DNA of 64,000 bases, taken from assembly GCF_031760065.1 (NCBI RefSeq), contig NZ_CP134500.1:4464001-4528000 (forward strand), in the 5' to 3' direction. The notes under the pieces were generated by a model. That model did no database searches, was not told where the DNA came from, and was given only the letters and a program-made list of their open reading frames with translations. This document shows positions 45,769 through 56,073 of the stretch, piece after piece. The DNA is from Streptomyces durocortorensis (GTDB taxonomy: Bacteria > Actinomycetota > Actinomycetes > Streptomycetales > Streptomycetaceae). A program made the position numbers and the translations under genes. The number at the start of each line of letters is the position of its first letter. Positions within the stretch are counted from its first letter, which is position 1.

Positions 45769-46092
45769 ATGAAGATCAAGAAGGGCGACCTGGTTCAGGT
45801 CATCACCGGTAAGGACAAGGGCAAGCAGGGCAAGGTCATCGTGGCCTACCCCGCTCAGGACCGCGTCCTCGTCGAGGGTGTCAACCGGGTCAAGAAGCAC
45901 ACCAAGGCCGGTCAGACGGCTCGCGGCTCGCAGACGGGTGGCATCGTCACCACCGAGGCCCCCATTCACGTCAGCAACGTGCAGCTGGTCGTGGAGAAGG
46001 ACGGCAACAAGGTTGTCACCCGCGTCGGCTACCGCTTTGACGACGAGGGCAACAAGATCCGCGTTGCCAAGCGGACCGGTGAGGACATCTGA
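45769..46092 (+). CDS. rplX: 50S ribosomal protein L24
   Basis: 107 residues with a KOW motif ('[41 protein letters not shown]'). It is an early assembly initiator. TGA overlaps the rplE ATG. Confidence 0.98.
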   Translation: MKIKKGDLVQVITGKDKGKQGKVIVAYPAQDRVLVEGVNRVKKHTKAGQTARGSQTGGIVTTEAPIHVSNVQLVVEKDGNKVVTRVGYRFDDEGNKIRVAKRTGEDI

Positions 46093-46649
46093 TGACTGCC
46101 ACCACTGCGCCGCGTCTCAAGACGCGCTACCGCGAGGAAATCGCCGGCAAGCTGCGTGAGGAGTTCTCGTACGAGAACGTCATGCAGGTTCCCGGTCTGG
46201 TCAAGATCGTGGTCAACATGGGTGTGGGCGACGCCGCCCGCGACTCCAAGCTGATCGACGGGGCCGTCCGCGACCTCACCACGATCACCGGTCAGAAGCC
46301 GGCCGTCACCAAGGCCCGCAAGTCCATCGCGCAGTTCAAGCTGCGCGAGGGCCAGCCGATCGGCTGCCACGTCACCCTCCGCGGTGACCGGATGTGGGAG
46401 TTCCTGGACCGTACGCTGTCGCTCGCGCTGCCGCGTATCCGTGACTTCCGTGGTCTGTCGCCGAAGCAGTTCGACGGCCGTGGCAACTACACCTTCGGTC
46501 TCACGGAGCAGGTCATGTTCCACGAGATCGACCAGGACAAGATCGACCGGGTCCGGGGCATGGACATCACCGTGGTCACCACGGCGACCAACGACGACGA
46601 GGGTCGTGCCCTCCTTCGTCACCTCGGCTTCCCGTTCAAGGAGAACTGA
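46092..46649 (+). CDS. rplE: 50S ribosomal protein L5
   Basis: 185 residues: '[25 protein letters not shown]', '[32 protein letters not shown]' and 'FPFKEN'. It binds 5S rRNA and contacts P-site tRNA. Confidence 0.98.
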   Translation: MTATTAPRLKTRYREEIAGKLREEFSYENVMQVPGLVKIVVNMGVGDAARDSKLIDGAVRDLTTITGQKPAVTKARKSIAQFKLREGQPIGCHVTLRGDRMWEFLDRTLSLALPRIRDFRGLSPKQFDGRGNYTFGLTEQVMFHEIDQDKIDRVRGMDITVVTTATNDDEGRALLRHLGFPFKEN

Positions 46650-46651
46650 CC

Positions 46652-46837
46652 GTGGCGAAGAAGGCTCTGATCGCTAAGGCCGCCCGTAAGCCGAAGTTCG
46701 GCGTTCGCGGGTACACCCGCTGCCAGCGCTGCGGCCGGCCCCACTCCGTCTACCGCAAGTTCGGCCTCTGCCGCGTGTGCCTTCGTGAGATGGCTCACCG
46801 TGGCGAGCTGCCGGGCGTGACCAAGAGCTCCTGGTAA
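46652..46837 (+). CDS. rpsN: 30S ribosomal protein S14, zinc-binding (type Z)
   Basis: 61 residues from GTG 46652. '[41 protein letters not shown]' holds both CxxC pairs for zinc. Streptomyces usually carry a second zinc-free S14 elsewhere under Zur control; that paralogue is not in the window. Confidence 0.98.
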   Translation: MAKKALIAKAARKPKFGVRGYTRCQRCGRPHSVYRKFGLCRVCLREMAHRGELPGVTKSSW

Positions 46838-47061
46838 CTCTCCTTCGCCCCCTGGGCGTTGGAAGTACCCGGAGACTCTCGGTAAGCATCTGGTCGGCAG
46901 GAGCCCCGCCTTTCATGCCGTAGGCTTGAAGGGTTGGGCGCCTGCCGCCCAAGACCGACTTACTACGCCGTAGGTCCCCGCACCGCACCCGTCCCGCCAC
47001 TGAGTGGGGAGAGGGATGGTGCATACAGGAAACCCCGGCGAGAGAGGCCGAAGGCCAATTC
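46838..47061 (+). promoter_or_regulatory. 224-base gap before rpsH
   Basis: Contains a small hairpin (TTGGGCG 46934-46940 with CGCCCAA 46946-46952) and a -10-like TAGGCT (46921-46926) with no good -35. Possible internal promoter; nothing else is seen. Confidence 0.35.
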
Positions 47062-47460
47062 ATGACCATGACTGATCCCATCGCAGACATGCTCACGCGT
47101 CTGCGTAACGCGAACTCGGCGTACCACGACTCCGTCGTGATGCCGCACAGCAAGATCAAGTCGCACATCGCGGAGATCCTCCAGCAGGAGGGCTTCATCA
47201 CCGGCTGGAAGGTCGAGGACGCCGAGGTCGGCAAGAACCTCGTCCTTGAGCTGAAGTTCGGCCCGAACCGCGAGCGCTCGATCGCCGGCATCAAGCGGAT
47301 CTCGAAGCCGGGTCTGCGTGTTTACGCGAAGTCCACCAACCTGCCGAAGGTCCTCGGCGGCCTGGGCGTGGCGATCATCTCCACGTCCCACGGTCTCCTG
47401 ACCGGCCAGCAGGCAGGCAAGAAGGGCGTAGGTGGGGAAGTCCTCGCCTACGTCTGGTAG
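47062..47460 (+). CDS. rpsH: 30S ribosomal protein S8
   Basis: 132 residues ([23 protein letters not shown]). The C-terminal '[26 protein letters not shown]' is the RNA-binding signature. S8 represses spc-operon translation in E. coli. The ATG at 47068 is an alternative start. Confidence 0.98.
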   Translation: MTMTDPIADMLTRLRNANSAYHDSVVMPHSKIKSHIAEILQQEGFITGWKVEDAEVGKNLVLELKFGPNRERSIAGIKRISKPGLRVYAKSTNLPKVLGGLGVAIISTSHGLLTGQQAGKKGVGGEVLAYVW

Positions 47461-47481
47461 TCGGGAAAGGAAGGAAAGCTC

Positions 47482-48021
47482 ATGTCGCGAATCGGCAAGC
47501 TCCCCATCCAGGTTCCCGCCGGTGTGGACGTCACCATCGATGGCCGTACGGTCGCGGTGAAGGGCCCCAAGGGTTCCCTCACGCACACCGTCGCCGCGCC
47601 GATCGAGGTCTCCAAGGGCGAGGACGGCGTTCTCAACGTCACCCGCCCGAACGACGAGCGTCAGAACAAGGCCCTCCACGGCCTGTCCCGCACGCTGGTG
47701 GCGAACATGATCACCGGCGTGACCGCGGGTTACTCCAAGGCGCTTGAGATCAGCGGTGTCGGTTACCGCGTCCAGGCAAAGGGCTCCAACCTGGAGTTCG
47801 CCCTGGGCTACAGCCACCCGATCCTCATCGAGGCTCCGGAAGGCATCACCTTCAAGGTCGAGTCGCCCACGAAGCTCAGCGTCGAGGGCATCGACAAGCA
47901 GAAGGTCGGCGAGGTAGCCGCCAACATCCGCAAGCTGCGGAAGCCCGACCCGTACAAGGCCAAGGGCGTCAAGTACGCGGGCGAGGTCATCCGCCGCAAG
48001 GTCGGAAAGGCTGGTAAGTAG
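47482..48021 (+). CDS. rplF: 50S ribosomal protein L6
   Basis: 179 residues: '[35 protein letters not shown]' and '[27 protein letters not shown]'. Located at the sarcin-ricin loop. Confidence 0.98.
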   Translation: MSRIGKLPIQVPAGVDVTIDGRTVAVKGPKGSLTHTVAAPIEVSKGEDGVLNVTRPNDERQNKALHGLSRTLVANMITGVTAGYSKALEISGVGYRVQAKGSNLEFALGYSHPILIEAPEGITFKVESPTKLSVEGIDKQKVGEVAANIRKLRKPDPYKAKGVKYAGEVIRRKVGKAGK

Positions 48022-48023
48022 CC

Positions 48024-48407
48024 ATGGCATACGGTGTGAAGATCGCCAAGGGCGACGCTTACAAGCGTGCCGCTCTCAAGCGGCGGCACATCCGCGTCCG
48101 CAAGCACATCTCCGGTTCGCCGGAGCGTCCCCGCTTGGTCGTGACGCGTTCCAACCGCCACATCGTGGCCCAGGTCATCGACGACATCGCGGGCCACACG
48201 CTCGCGTCGGCGTCGACCCTGGACACCTCGATCCGTGGTGGCGAGGGCGACAAGAGCGCCCAGGCCAAGCAGGTCGGCGCCCTGGTCGCCGAGCGTGCCA
48301 AGGCTGCAGGCGTCGAGGCCGTCGTGTTTGACCGCGGTGGTAACCAGTACGCCGGGCGGATTGCCGCTCTGGCTGACGCCGCCCGTGAAGCCGGGCTGAA
48401 GTTCTAA
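48024..48407 (+). CDS. rplR: 50S ribosomal protein L18
   Basis: 127 residues, starting 2 bases after rplF: '[36 protein letters not shown]' and '[26 protein letters not shown]'. Binds 5S rRNA. Confidence 0.98.
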   Translation: MAYGVKIAKGDAYKRAALKRRHIRVRKHISGSPERPRLVVTRSNRHIVAQVIDDIAGHTLASASTLDTSIRGGEGDKSAQAKQVGALVAERAKAAGVEAVVFDRGGNQYAGRIAALADAAREAGLKF

Positions 48408-48454
48408 GCCCCGGTTCCTACGCACAGCGGACGTAACAGAGAGAGGTAAATCCA

Positions 48455-49060
48455 ATGGCTGGACCCCAGCGCCGCGGAAGCGGTGCCGGTGGCGGCGAGC
48501 GGCGGGACCGGAAGGGCCGTGACGGTGGCGCCAGCGCCGCCGAGAAGACCGCGTACGTCGAGCGCGTCGTCGCGATCAACCGCGTCGCCAAGGTTGTGAA
48601 GGGTGGTCGTCGCTTCAGCTTCACCGCGCTGGTCGTGGTGGGCGATGGTGACGGCACCGTCGGTGTCGGATACGGCAAGGCCAAGGAAGTTCCCGCGGCC
48701 ATCGCCAAGGGTGTCGAAGAGGCCAAGAAGAACTTCTTCAAGGTCCCCCGCATCCAGGGCACCATCCCTCACCCGATCCAGGGCGAGAAGGCTGCGGGCG
48801 TCGTCCTGCTGAAGCCTGCTTCCCCCGGTACCGGTGTTATCGCCGGTGGCCCGGTGCGCGCCGTTCTGGAGTGCGCCGGCGTTCACGACATCCTGTCGAA
48901 GTCGCTCGGCTCCGACAACGCGATCAACATCGTGCACGCGACCGTGGCGGCCCTCAAGGGCCTGCAGCGTCCCGAGGAGATCGCGGCTCGCCGTGGTCTG
49001 CCCCTTGAGGACGTCGCCCCCGCGGCTCTGCTGCGTGCACGTGCGGGAGCGGGTGCGTAA
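48455..49060 (+). CDS. rpsE: 30S ribosomal protein S5
   Basis: 201 residues. A Gly/Arg-rich head ('[20 protein letters not shown]') precedes the dsRBD-like S5 domain ('[46 protein letters not shown]') and '[34 protein letters not shown]'. TAA overlaps the rpmD ATG. Confidence 0.98.
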   Translation: MAGPQRRGSGAGGGERRDRKGRDGGASAAEKTAYVERVVAINRVAKVVKGGRRFSFTALVVVGDGDGTVGVGYGKAKEVPAAIAKGVEEAKKNFFKVPRIQGTIPHPIQGEKAAGVVLLKPASPGTGVIAGGPVRAVLECAGVHDILSKSLGSDNAINIVHATVAALKGLQRPEEIAARRGLPLEDVAPAALLRARAGAGA

Positions 49061-49242
49061 TGGCTCGCCTCAAGATCACGCAGACGAAGTCGTACATCGG
49101 CAGCAAGCAGAACCACCGCGACACCCTGCGTTCGCTCGGGCTCAAGCGCCTGAACGACTCGGTTGTCAAGGAGGACCGCCCCGAGTTCCGCGGAATGGTG
49201 CACACCGTCCGCCACCTCGTGACGGTTGAGGAGGTTGACTGA
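49060..49242 (+). CDS. rpmD: 50S ribosomal protein L30
   Basis: 60 residues: '[58 protein letters not shown]'. One-base overlap with rpsE. Confidence 0.98.
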   Translation: MARLKITQTKSYIGSKQNHRDTLRSLGLKRLNDSVVKEDRPEFRGMVHTVRHLVTVEEVD

Positions 49243-49243
49243 C

Positions 49244-49699
49244 ATGGCGGAGAACAGCCCGCTGAAGGCCCACAACCTCCGGCCTGCCCCGGGCGCCAAG
49301 ACCGCCAAGACCCGTGTGGGTCGTGGTGAGGCGTCCAAGGGTAAGACCGCAGGCCGTGGTACCAAGGGTACGAAGGCCCGTTACCAGGTTCCGGAGCGCT
49401 TCGAGGGTGGCCAGATGCCCCTCCACATGCGTCTCCCGAAGCTCAAGGGCTTCAAGAACCCGTTCCGCACGGAGTACCAGGTCGTGAACCTGGACAAGCT
49501 CGCGACGCTCTACCCCGAGGGTGGAGAGGTCACGGTGGCCGACCTGGTCGCCAAGGGCGCTGTGCGCAACAACCACCTCGTCAAGGTCCTCGGACAGGGC
49601 GAGATCTCCGTGGCACTGCAGGTTTCGGTTGACGCCGTCTCCGGCTCCGCCAAGGAGAAGATCACCGCCGCCGGCGGTACGGTCACCGAGCTCGTCTGA
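49244..49699 (+). CDS. rplO: 50S ribosomal protein L15
   Basis: 151 residues from ATG 49244, one base after the rpmD stop. '[35 protein letters not shown]' and '[19 protein letters not shown]' are conserved. Ends before a strong terminator. Confidence 0.98.
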   Translation: MAENSPLKAHNLRPAPGAKTAKTRVGRGEASKGKTAGRGTKGTKARYQVPERFEGGQMPLHMRLPKLKGFKNPFRTEYQVVNLDKLATLYPEGGEVTVADLVAKGAVRNNHLVKVLGQGEISVALQVSVDAVSGSAKEKITAAGGTVTELV

Positions 49700-49716
49700 G
49701 CCGCGGGACAGAACTG

Positions 49717-49759
49717 AGCCTGGTCGGCTGCCTCTTCGGAGGCGGTCGGCCAGGCTTTT
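49717..49759 (+). terminator. Strong Rho-independent terminator between rplO and secY
   Basis: A continuous 18-bp stem with several G-U pairs (AGCCTGGTCGGCTGCCTC at 49717-49734 with 49739-49756), a TTCG loop and TTTT. It separates the spc ribosomal genes from secY–adk. Confidence 0.9.
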
Positions 49760-50090
49760 CCGCGTGCCCGGGCCTTTCGTGCCGCTGTACGGGAACCGTA
49801 AAGCCTCGGGAAAGGTTGAACGGGTGTTGCCTGTACCGGTGATGGGGGAGCCCGATGACGCTGACGTCCCAATTGATATGGCTTCGCCGCTCTTTCCCGG
49901 CGTGGCGCGGGTGATGGGCGCTGCACCGGGAGGCAGCGCGTGTTTCCTGCTCAGCGCTGGGCCGGGTAGGGTGGCGCCGTTAATCTTTTGTGGCCTCCTT
50001 ACGATGTAGGGCTGCCTTGTATCCGATCCCGTCCAGTCCCATCCAGACCCGTCGCCTCTGACGCATAGCGCGGGGGTCGCAGGAGGCACC
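49760..50090 (+). promoter_or_regulatory. secY upstream region
   Basis: 331 bases with no convincing gene. A candidate promoter is CTGGGC (49957-49962) with TAATCT (49982-49987), spacer 19; a second -10-like TACGAT is at 50001-50006. An AGGAGG SD is at 50081-50086. A 56-codon open frame (49842-50009) is discounted. Confidence 0.45.
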
Positions 50091-51404
50091 GTGTTCACCG
50101 CGTTCGCCCGAGCGTTCAAGACGCCCGACCTGCGCAAGAAGCTGCTCTTCACGCTCGGCATCATCGTGATCTACCGGCTCGGGGCACACATCCCGTCTCC
50201 CGGGGTCGACTACGCGAAGGTGCAGCAATGCATCGACCAGGCCGACTCGGGTGGCCTCCTCGGTCTGATGCAGATGTTCAGCGGTGGCGCCCTGTTGCAG
50301 ATCACCATCTTCGCGCTCGGCATCATGCCGTACATCACGGCCAGCATCATTCTCCAGCTGCTGACCGTCGTGATCCCGCGCCTGGAAGCCCTCAAGAAGG
50401 AGGGGCAGTCCGGCACGGCCAAGATCACGCAGTACACGCGTTATCTGACGGTGGCTCTGGCCATCCTCCAGGGCACTGGCCTCGTCGCCACCGCCCGGAG
50501 CGGGGCGCTGTTCCAGAACTGCTCCGTGGCCAACCAGATCGTCGCGGACAAGTCGGTCTTCACCACGATCATCATGGTCCTGACGATGACCGCCGGAACG
50601 GCCGCCGTGATGTGGCTCGGCGAGCTCATCACCGACCGCGGCATCGGCAACGGCATGTCGATCCTGATGTTCATCTCGATCGCCGCCACGTTCCCCGGCG
50701 CCCTGTGGGCCATCAAGGAGAGCGGCAAGCTGGCCGACGGCTGGATCGAGTTCGGCACCGTCATCCTCATCGGCTTCGTGATGGTCGGCCTCGTCGTCTT
50801 CGTCGAGCAGGCCCAGCGCCGCATCCCGGTGCAGTACGCGAAGCGCATGATCGGACGCCGGTCCTACGGCGGTACGTCCACGTACATCCCGCTGAAGGTG
50901 AACCAGGCGGGTGTGATTCCCGTCATCTTCGCCTCGTCGCTGCTCTACATCCCGGCGCTGATCGTCCAGTTCTCCAACTCCCAGGCGGGCTGGGCGACCT
51001 GGATCCAGGACAACTTCGTGACGGGTGACCACCCGTATTACATCGCGACGTACTTCGTACTCATCGTGTTCTTCGCCTTCTTCTACGTGGCCATCTCGTT
51101 CAACCCCGACGAGGTCGCCGACAACATGAAGAAGTATGGTGGCTTCATCCCGGGTATCCGGGCAGGTCGACCTACTGCCGAGTATCTGAGCTACGTGCTC
51201 AACAGGATCACTTGGCCGGGCTCGCTGTACCTGGGCCTGATCGCTCTGGTGCCGACGATGGCGTTGGCAGGCTTCGGCGGTGCGAACCAGAACTTCCCGT
51301 TCGGCGGGACGAGCATCCTCATCATCGTGGGTGTGGGTCTGGAAACCGTGAAGCAGATCGAGAGTCAGCTCCAGCAGCGCAATTACGAAGGGTTCCTCCG
51401 CTGA
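50091..51404 (+). CDS. secY: Preprotein translocase subunit SecY
   Basis: 437 residues from GTG 50091, ten TM helices. 'FTLGIIVIYRLGAHIPSPGVD' is TM1 and plug region, 'GIMPYITASIILQLLTVVIPRLE' TM2, 'GIGNGMSILMF' TM5, and 'GGFIPGIRAGRPTAEYL' the C4/C5 ribosome-SecA contact loop. Forms the membrane protein-export channel with SecE. TGA overlaps the adk ATG (ATGA). Confidence 0.98.
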   Translation: MFTAFARAFKTPDLRKKLLFTLGIIVIYRLGAHIPSPGVDYAKVQQCIDQADSGGLLGLMQMFSGGALLQITIFALGIMPYITASIILQLLTVVIPRLEALKKEGQSGTAKITQYTRYLTVALAILQGTGLVATARSGALFQNCSVANQIVADKSVFTTIIMVLTMTAGTAAVMWLGELITDRGIGNGMSILMFISIAATFPGALWAIKESGKLADGWIEFGTVILIGFVMVGLVVFVEQAQRRIPVQYAKRMIGRRSYGGTSTYIPLKVNQAGVIPVIFASSLLYIPALIVQFSNSQAGWATWIQDNFVTGDHPYYIATYFVLIVFFAFFYVAISFNPDEVADNMKKYGGFIPGIRAGRPTAEYLSYVLNRITWPGSLYLGLIALVPTMALAGFGGANQNFPFGGTSILIIVGVGLETVKQIESQLQQRNYEGFLR

Positions 51405-52063
51405 TGCGAATCGTCCTCGTCGGGCCTCCGGGTGCCGGCAAGGGAACGCAGGCTGCGTACCTTGCCGAGAACCTGTCGATTCCGCACATCTCCACGGGCG
51501 ACCTCTTCCGCGCCAACATCAGCCAGGGCACCGACCTTGGCAAGCAGGCCCGTGCCTACATGGACGCGGGTCAGCTGGTGCCGGACGAGGTCACCATCGG
51601 GATGGCCAAGGACCGCATGTCCCAGCCGGACGCCGTGAACGGCTTCCTGCTGGACGGCTTCCCGCGGAACGTGGGTCAGGCCGAAGCCCTTGACGTGATG
51701 CTCAAGGACGAGGGCGTGAAGCTCGACGCGGTCCTCGACCTGGAGGTCCCCGAGGATGAGGTCGTGAAGCGGATCGCGGGCCGCCGCATCTGCCGCAACG
51801 ACAGCGCGCACGTCTTCCACGCGACGTACAACAAGCCGAAGACCGAAGGTGTCTGTGACACCTGCGGCGGCGAGCTGTACCAGCGGGACGACGACAGCGA
51901 GGAGACGGTCCGGACCCGGCTGGAGGTCTACCACTCGCAGACCGAGCCGATCATCGACTACTACCGGGCCCAGGGTCTGGTGGTGACCATCTCCGCGCTC
52001 GGCAAGGTCACCGAGGTGACCGCCCGCGCGATGGAGGCGCTGAACAAGCCCTCCGAGGGCTGA
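51404..52063 (+). CDS. adk: Adenylate kinase
   Basis: 219 residues, long-LID type. 'MRIVLVGPPGAGKGTQAAYL' is the P-loop, 'ISTGDLFRANI' the AMP site, 'GFLLDGFPRNVGQAEAL' the core. The LID ('GRRICRNDSAHVFHATYNKPKTEGVCDTCGGELYQRDDD') has CDTC but the first pair is CRND, so a full four-Cys zinc site is absent. Catalyses ATP + AMP = 2 ADP. Coupled to secY. Confidence 0.98.
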   Translation: MRIVLVGPPGAGKGTQAAYLAENLSIPHISTGDLFRANISQGTDLGKQARAYMDAGQLVPDEVTIGMAKDRMSQPDAVNGFLLDGFPRNVGQAEALDVMLKDEGVKLDAVLDLEVPEDEVVKRIAGRRICRNDSAHVFHATYNKPKTEGVCDTCGGELYQRDDDSEETVRTRLEVYHSQTEPIIDYYRAQGLVVTISALGKVTEVTARAMEALNKPSEG

Positions 52064-52092
52064 GCGCCCCCGTACCACCCGCTGTGCAAGCC

Positions 52093-52120
52093 GGCCGCGG
52101 CGCCTCAGGGCGCCGCGGCC
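52093..52120 (+). terminator. Hairpin between adk and map
   Basis: A perfect 12-bp stem GGCCGCGGCGCC (52093-52104) with 52109-52120 and loop TCAG. No T-run. Likely partial terminator. Confidence 0.7.
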
Positions 52121-52199
52121 GACTGCTTGCGCCCGTATCGTTGAATACGCCGCAGCCCCAGCCGTACCCGTCACCGTCGATGCAGAGAGGCGCCGAGCA

Positions 52200-53036
52200 A
52201 TGGTGCAGATCAAGACCCCCGAGCAGATCGCGAAGATGCGCGAGGCGGGCCTGGTGGTCGCTGCCATTCACGCCGCCACCCGTGAGGCGGCCGTTCCCGG
52301 GGCCACCACCAAGGACCTGGACCAGGTGGCCCGCAAGGTGATCGCCGACCACGGAGCGAAGTCGAACTTCCTCGGGTACGGCGGGTTCCCCGCGACCATC
52401 TGCACCTCGGTCAACGAGGTCGTCGTCCACGGCATCCCGGACGAGAAGACGGTCCTCAAGGACGGCGACATCATCTCGATCGACGCCGGGGCCATCGTGG
52501 ACGGCTGGCACGGCGATGCCGCGTACACCGCCTTCGTGGGCATCGGTCACGCTCCGGAGCTGGTCGAGCTCTCCCGGGTGACCGAGGAGTCGATGTGGGC
52601 CGGGATCGCCGCGATGAAGGCGAACAACCGCCTCGTCGACATCTCCAGGGCGATCGAGACCTACATCCGCCGCCAGCCCCGCCCGGCGACCGGGAAGTAC
52701 GGGATCATCGAGGACTTCGGCGGCCACGGCATCGGCACCGAGATGCACATGGACCCGCACCTGCTGAACTACGTCTCCCGCAAGCGCGGCAAGGGCATCA
52801 AGCTGGTCCCGGGCGTCTGCCTGGCGATCGAGCCCATGGTCTCGCTCGGCACGGCGCAGACGGAGACCCTGGGCGACGACTGGACGGTCATCACGACGGA
52901 CGGCACCTGGTCCTCGCACTGGGAGCACTCCATCGCGCTGACCGAGCAGGGGCCGCTGGTCCTGACCGCCCCGGACTGCGGCAGGGCGAAGCTCGCGGAG
53001 TACGGAATCGAGGCGGCTCCGGACCCCCTGGGCTGA
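52200..53036 (+). CDS. map: Methionine aminopeptidase, type I
   Basis: 278 residues. Metal ligands: Asp in 'ISIDAGAIVDGWHGDAAYT' (two Asp), His in 'GGHGIGTEMHMDP', Glu in 'CLAIEPMVS' and Glu in 'WEHSIALTEQG'. The His in 'EVVVHGIPDE' is the substrate-site His. It removes N-terminal Met from nascent chains. No N-terminal zinc finger. It lies between adk and infA as usual. Confidence 0.97.
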   Translation: MVQIKTPEQIAKMREAGLVVAAIHAATREAAVPGATTKDLDQVARKVIADHGAKSNFLGYGGFPATICTSVNEVVVHGIPDEKTVLKDGDIISIDAGAIVDGWHGDAAYTAFVGIGHAPELVELSRVTEESMWAGIAAMKANNRLVDISRAIETYIRRQPRPATGKYGIIEDFGGHGIGTEMHMDPHLLNYVSRKRGKGIKLVPGVCLAIEPMVSLGTAQTETLGDDWTVITTDGTWSSHWEHSIALTEQGPLVLTAPDCGRAKLAEYGIEAAPDPLG

Positions 53037-53208
53037 TGTGACCCCTGCGGGAGGTCTAAGGATCATTCCAGCTGGGCAAACTTGACGGATTCGTCTTTTG
53101 GAGTCCGCTGACGTAGACTGACTCGTCGGCTCTGGTGCATCCGTGTGTCCGCAGGTAGGACAAGGGATCGCGAGAGTCGATCAAGGTAGCCGATTCGAAA
53201 GGCGAAGC
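53037..53208 (+). promoter_or_regulatory. infA promoter region
   Basis: TAGACT (53114-53119) is a good -10; TTGACG (53082-53087) is too far upstream (26 bases) to be its -35. The ~85-nt leader ends at a weak SD (AAAGGCG). Confidence 0.45.
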
Positions 53209-53430
53209 GTGGCCAAGAAGCAAGGTGCCATCGAGATTGAGGGCACCGTGATCGAGTCCCTCCCGAACGCAATGTTCAAGGTGGAGCTCCAGAACGGTCA
53301 CAAGGTCCTGGCGCACATCAGCGGCAAGATGCGGATGCACTACATCCGTATTCTCCCGGATGACCGGGTCGTGGTGGAGCTCTCTCCGTACGACCTGACG
53401 CGTGGCCGGATCGTCTACCGCTACAAGTAG
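53209..53430 (+). CDS. infA: Translation initiation factor IF-1
   Basis: 73 residues from GTG 53209 ('[63 protein letters not shown]…'), an S1/OB fold. Longer in-frame starts are discarded because the family starts here. It blocks the 30S A site during initiation. Confidence 0.98.
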   Translation: MAKKQGAIEIEGTVIESLPNAMFKVELQNGHKVLAHISGKMRMHYIRILPDDRVVVELSPYDLTRGRIVYRYK

Positions 53431-53489
53431 ATCTTGCCGGCACCCCGTTTCGGCGGGTGATGGCACTGACCCGGAGAACCTGACATCCC

Positions 53490-53603
53490 ATGAAGGTCAA
53501 GCCGAGCGTCAAGAAGATCTGCGACAAGTGCAAGGTGATCCGCCGTCACGGTCGGGTCATGGTCATCTGCGACAACCTGCGCCACAAGCAGCGCCAGGGC
53601 TGA
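53490..53603 (+). CDS. rpmJ: 50S ribosomal protein L36
   Basis: 37 residues from ATG 53490: '[20 protein letters not shown]…[13 protein letters not shown]'. The zinc site is Cys-X2-Cys … Cys … His. It is very short and lies 59 bases after infA, the usual place. Confidence 0.97.
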   Translation: MKVKPSVKKICDKCKVIRRHGRVMVICDNLRHKQRQG

Positions 53604-53797
53604 CGCACGACCGCCTGCATCTCGCAGTTCTTCGCGCGACGCACGTAATTCGTACATACGCAGAGCCCGTCCAAGCCACGGCTGACGACACCTCCGGCGG
53701 GGGCCGGGGACCCGGACGTACCACTGCTCCACGGGAGCGGTCGGCGGTCGGGAGTGGCACTGCGGAAGACCCCCGATCTAACAACTGGAGCCATTGA

Positions 53798-54178
53798 ATG
53801 GCACGCGTTTCAGGTGTTGACATCCCGCGCGAAAAGCGCGTGGAGGTTGCCCTCACCTACGTCTTCGGTATCGGGCGCACCCGGTCCAAGGAGATCCTCG
53901 CCAGCACAGGCGTGAACCCGGACGCCCGCGTCCGCGACCTTGCCGAGGAAGACCTCGTCAAGATCCGCGAGTACGTGGACGCCAACCTCCGCACCGAGGG
54001 TGACCTCCGCCGCGAGGTCCAGGGCGACATCCGCCGCAAGATCGAGATCGGCTGCTACCAGGGCATTCGTCACCGCCGTGGTCTGCCGGTCCACGGTCAG
54101 CGCACCAGCACGAACGCGCGTACCCGCAAGGGCCCGCGTCGCGCCATCGCCGGTAAGAAGAAGCCGGGCAAGAAGTAG
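53798..54178 (+). CDS. rpsM: 30S ribosomal protein S13
   Basis: 126 residues: '[33 protein letters not shown]' and '[40 protein letters not shown]'. Contacts P-site tRNA in the 30S head. The 194-base gap upstream shows no gene. Confidence 0.98.
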   Translation: MARVSGVDIPREKRVEVALTYVFGIGRTRSKEILASTGVNPDARVRDLAEEDLVKIREYVDANLRTEGDLRREVQGDIRRKIEIGCYQGIRHRRGLPVHGQRTSTNARTRKGPRRAIAGKKKPGKK

Positions 54179-54282
54179 TCCTCAGCGGACGCACTGCGTA
54201 ATCCGGTTCGCCGGACCACCGCAGCAACCAGCGGTCTTCGCTGTAGGACCGATCACCTCCCCTCTCCATCTGGAGTCAAGAC

Positions 54283-54687
54283 ATGCCCCCCAAGGGTCGT
54301 CAGGGCGCAGCCAAGAAGGTGCGTCGCAAGGAAAAGAAGAACGTCGCTCACGGCCACGCGCACATCAAGAGCACGTTCAACAACACCATCGTCTCGATCA
54401 CGGACCCCTCGGGCAACGTGATCTCCTGGGCCTCCGCCGGCCACGTCGGCTTCAAGGGCTCGCGCAAGTCCACCCCCTTCGCCGCGCAGATGGCCGCCGA
54501 GTCGGCCGCCCGCCGCGCGCAGGAGCACGGCATGCGCAAGGTCGACGTCTTCGTCAAGGGTCCCGGCTCCGGCCGTGAGACCGCGATCCGCTCGCTCCAG
54601 GCCACCGGCCTGGAGGTCGGTTCGATCCAGGACGTCACCCCGACGCCGCACAACGGCTGCCGTCCGCCGAAGCGTCGCCGCGTCTGA
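54283..54687 (+). CDS. rpsK: 30S ribosomal protein S11
   Basis: 134 residues: '[48 protein letters not shown]' and '[18 protein letters not shown]'. Forms the mRNA exit platform. rpsD, which follows it in many bacteria, is absent. Confidence 0.98.
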   Translation: MPPKGRQGAAKKVRRKEKKNVAHGHAHIKSTFNNTIVSITDPSGNVISWASAGHVGFKGSRKSTPFAAQMAAESAARRAQEHGMRKVDVFVKGPGSGRETAIRSLQATGLEVGSIQDVTPTPHNGCRPPKRRRV

Positions 54688-54731
54688 TCCGCGACGGCCG
54701 GTGACGGCCGTGCGTCAGTAGCGCCGGGTCC

Positions 54732-54763
54732 GGGCGGTGCGCCTCATATGGGGCGCACCGCCC
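54732..54763 (+). terminator. Hairpin between rpsK and rpoA
   Basis: A perfect 12-bp stem GGGCGGTGCGCC (54732-54743) with 54752-54763 and an 8-base TCATATGG loop, in the place where rpsD would be. May partly terminate before rpoA; the text after it (GTTACATCT, 54774-54782) is -10-like. Confidence 0.6.
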
Positions 54764-54824
54764 GTACCCTTGTTACATCTGTCGGGCATCAAATAGTGGG
54801 TGCCCACGACTGAAGGATCACCAC

Positions 54825-55847
54825 ATGCTTATCGCTCAGCGTCCGTCGCTGACCGAAGAGGTCGTCGACGAGTTCCGCTCCCGGTTCGTGATCGAGCCGC
54901 TGGAGCCGGGCTTCGGTTACACCCTCGGCAACTCCCTCCGCCGTACGCTCCTCTCCTCGATCCCCGGTGCCGCTGTCACCAGCATCCGGATCGACGGTGT
55001 CCTGCACGAGTTCACCACCGTGCCGGGCGTCAAGGAGGACGTCACCGACCTCATCCTCAACATCAAGCAGCTCGTCGTCTCCTCGGAGCACGACGAGCCG
55101 GTCGTGATGTACCTGCGCAAGCAGGGCCCGGGTCTGGTCACCGCCGCCGACATCGCGCCCCCGGCCGGTGTCGAGGTGCACAACCCCGACCTCGTTCTCG
55201 CCACGCTCAACGGCAAGGGCAAGCTGGAGATGGAGCTGACCGTCGAGCGCGGTCGCGGCTACGTCTCCGCCGTCCAGAACAAGCAGGTCGGCCAGGAGAT
55301 CGGCCGGATTCCGGTCGACTCCATCTACTCGCCGGTGCTCAAGGTCACGTACAAGGTCGAGGCGACCCGTGTCGAGCAGCGCACCGACTTCGACAAGCTG
55401 ATCGTCGACGTCGAGACCAAGCAGGCCATGCGTCCCCGTGACGCCATGGCGTCGGCCGGTAAGACCCTGGTCGAGCTGTTCGGTCTGGCGCGCGAGCTCA
55501 ACATCGACGCCGAGGGCATCGACATGGGCCCGTCCCCGACGGACGCCGCGCTCGCCGCCGATCTGGCTCTGCCGATCGAGGAGCTGGAGCTCACGGTCCG
55601 TTCGTACAACTGCCTCAAGCGCGAGGGCATCCACTCCGTGGGTGAGCTCGTGGCCCGTTCCGAGGCGGACCTGCTCGACATCCGCAACTTCGGTGCGAAG
55701 TCGATCGACGAGGTCAAGGCGAAGCTGGCCGGTATGGGCCTCGCGCTGAAGGACTCGCCTCCCGGCTTCGACCCGACCGCCGCCGCCGACGCCTTCGGCG
55801 CCGACGACGACGCGGACGCCGGTTTCGTGGAGACCGAGCAGTACTGA
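54825..55847 (+). CDS. rpoA: DNA-directed RNA polymerase subunit alpha
   Basis: 340 residues. N-terminal dimer domain with '[31 protein letters not shown]'; C-terminal domain ('[61 protein letters not shown]') for UP elements and activators; then an acidic tail. Confidence 0.98.
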   Translation: MLIAQRPSLTEEVVDEFRSRFVIEPLEPGFGYTLGNSLRRTLLSSIPGAAVTSIRIDGVLHEFTTVPGVKEDVTDLILNIKQLVVSSEHDEPVVMYLRKQGPGLVTAADIAPPAGVEVHNPDLVLATLNGKGKLEMELTVERGRGYVSAVQNKQVGQEIGRIPVDSIYSPVLKVTYKVEATRVEQRTDFDKLIVDVETKQAMRPRDAMASAGKTLVELFGLARELNIDAEGIDMGPSPTDAALAADLALPIEELELTVRSYNCLKREGIHSVGELVARSEADLLDIRNFGAKSIDEVKAKLAGMGLALKDSPPGFDPTAAADAFGADDDADAGFVETEQY

Positions 55848-56073
55848 TCGCCTCCCGGCTGGAGGTGCCCGGTTCTGAGGGTGCCTCCGGGCCGGGGCTG
55901 AGGCTTTGTCCTCAATCGCCGGACGGGCTCGGTTTCGGCTGATGTCCGGCGAAAGCCGGGTGGGCTTGAGACATCGAGCCCGGTCGGCGCGTACGACTTC
56001 CGGGAGGCGTCCGCCTCACGGGAACTGACACCGGTACCTGATACGGCCGGTGCAGCACACAAGGAGAATCACC

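Noticed and set aside
49842..50009. Small open frame before secY, with an in-frame TTA
   Set aside because: No SD at its start, no recognisable protein and it overlaps the candidate secY promoter; more likely chance.
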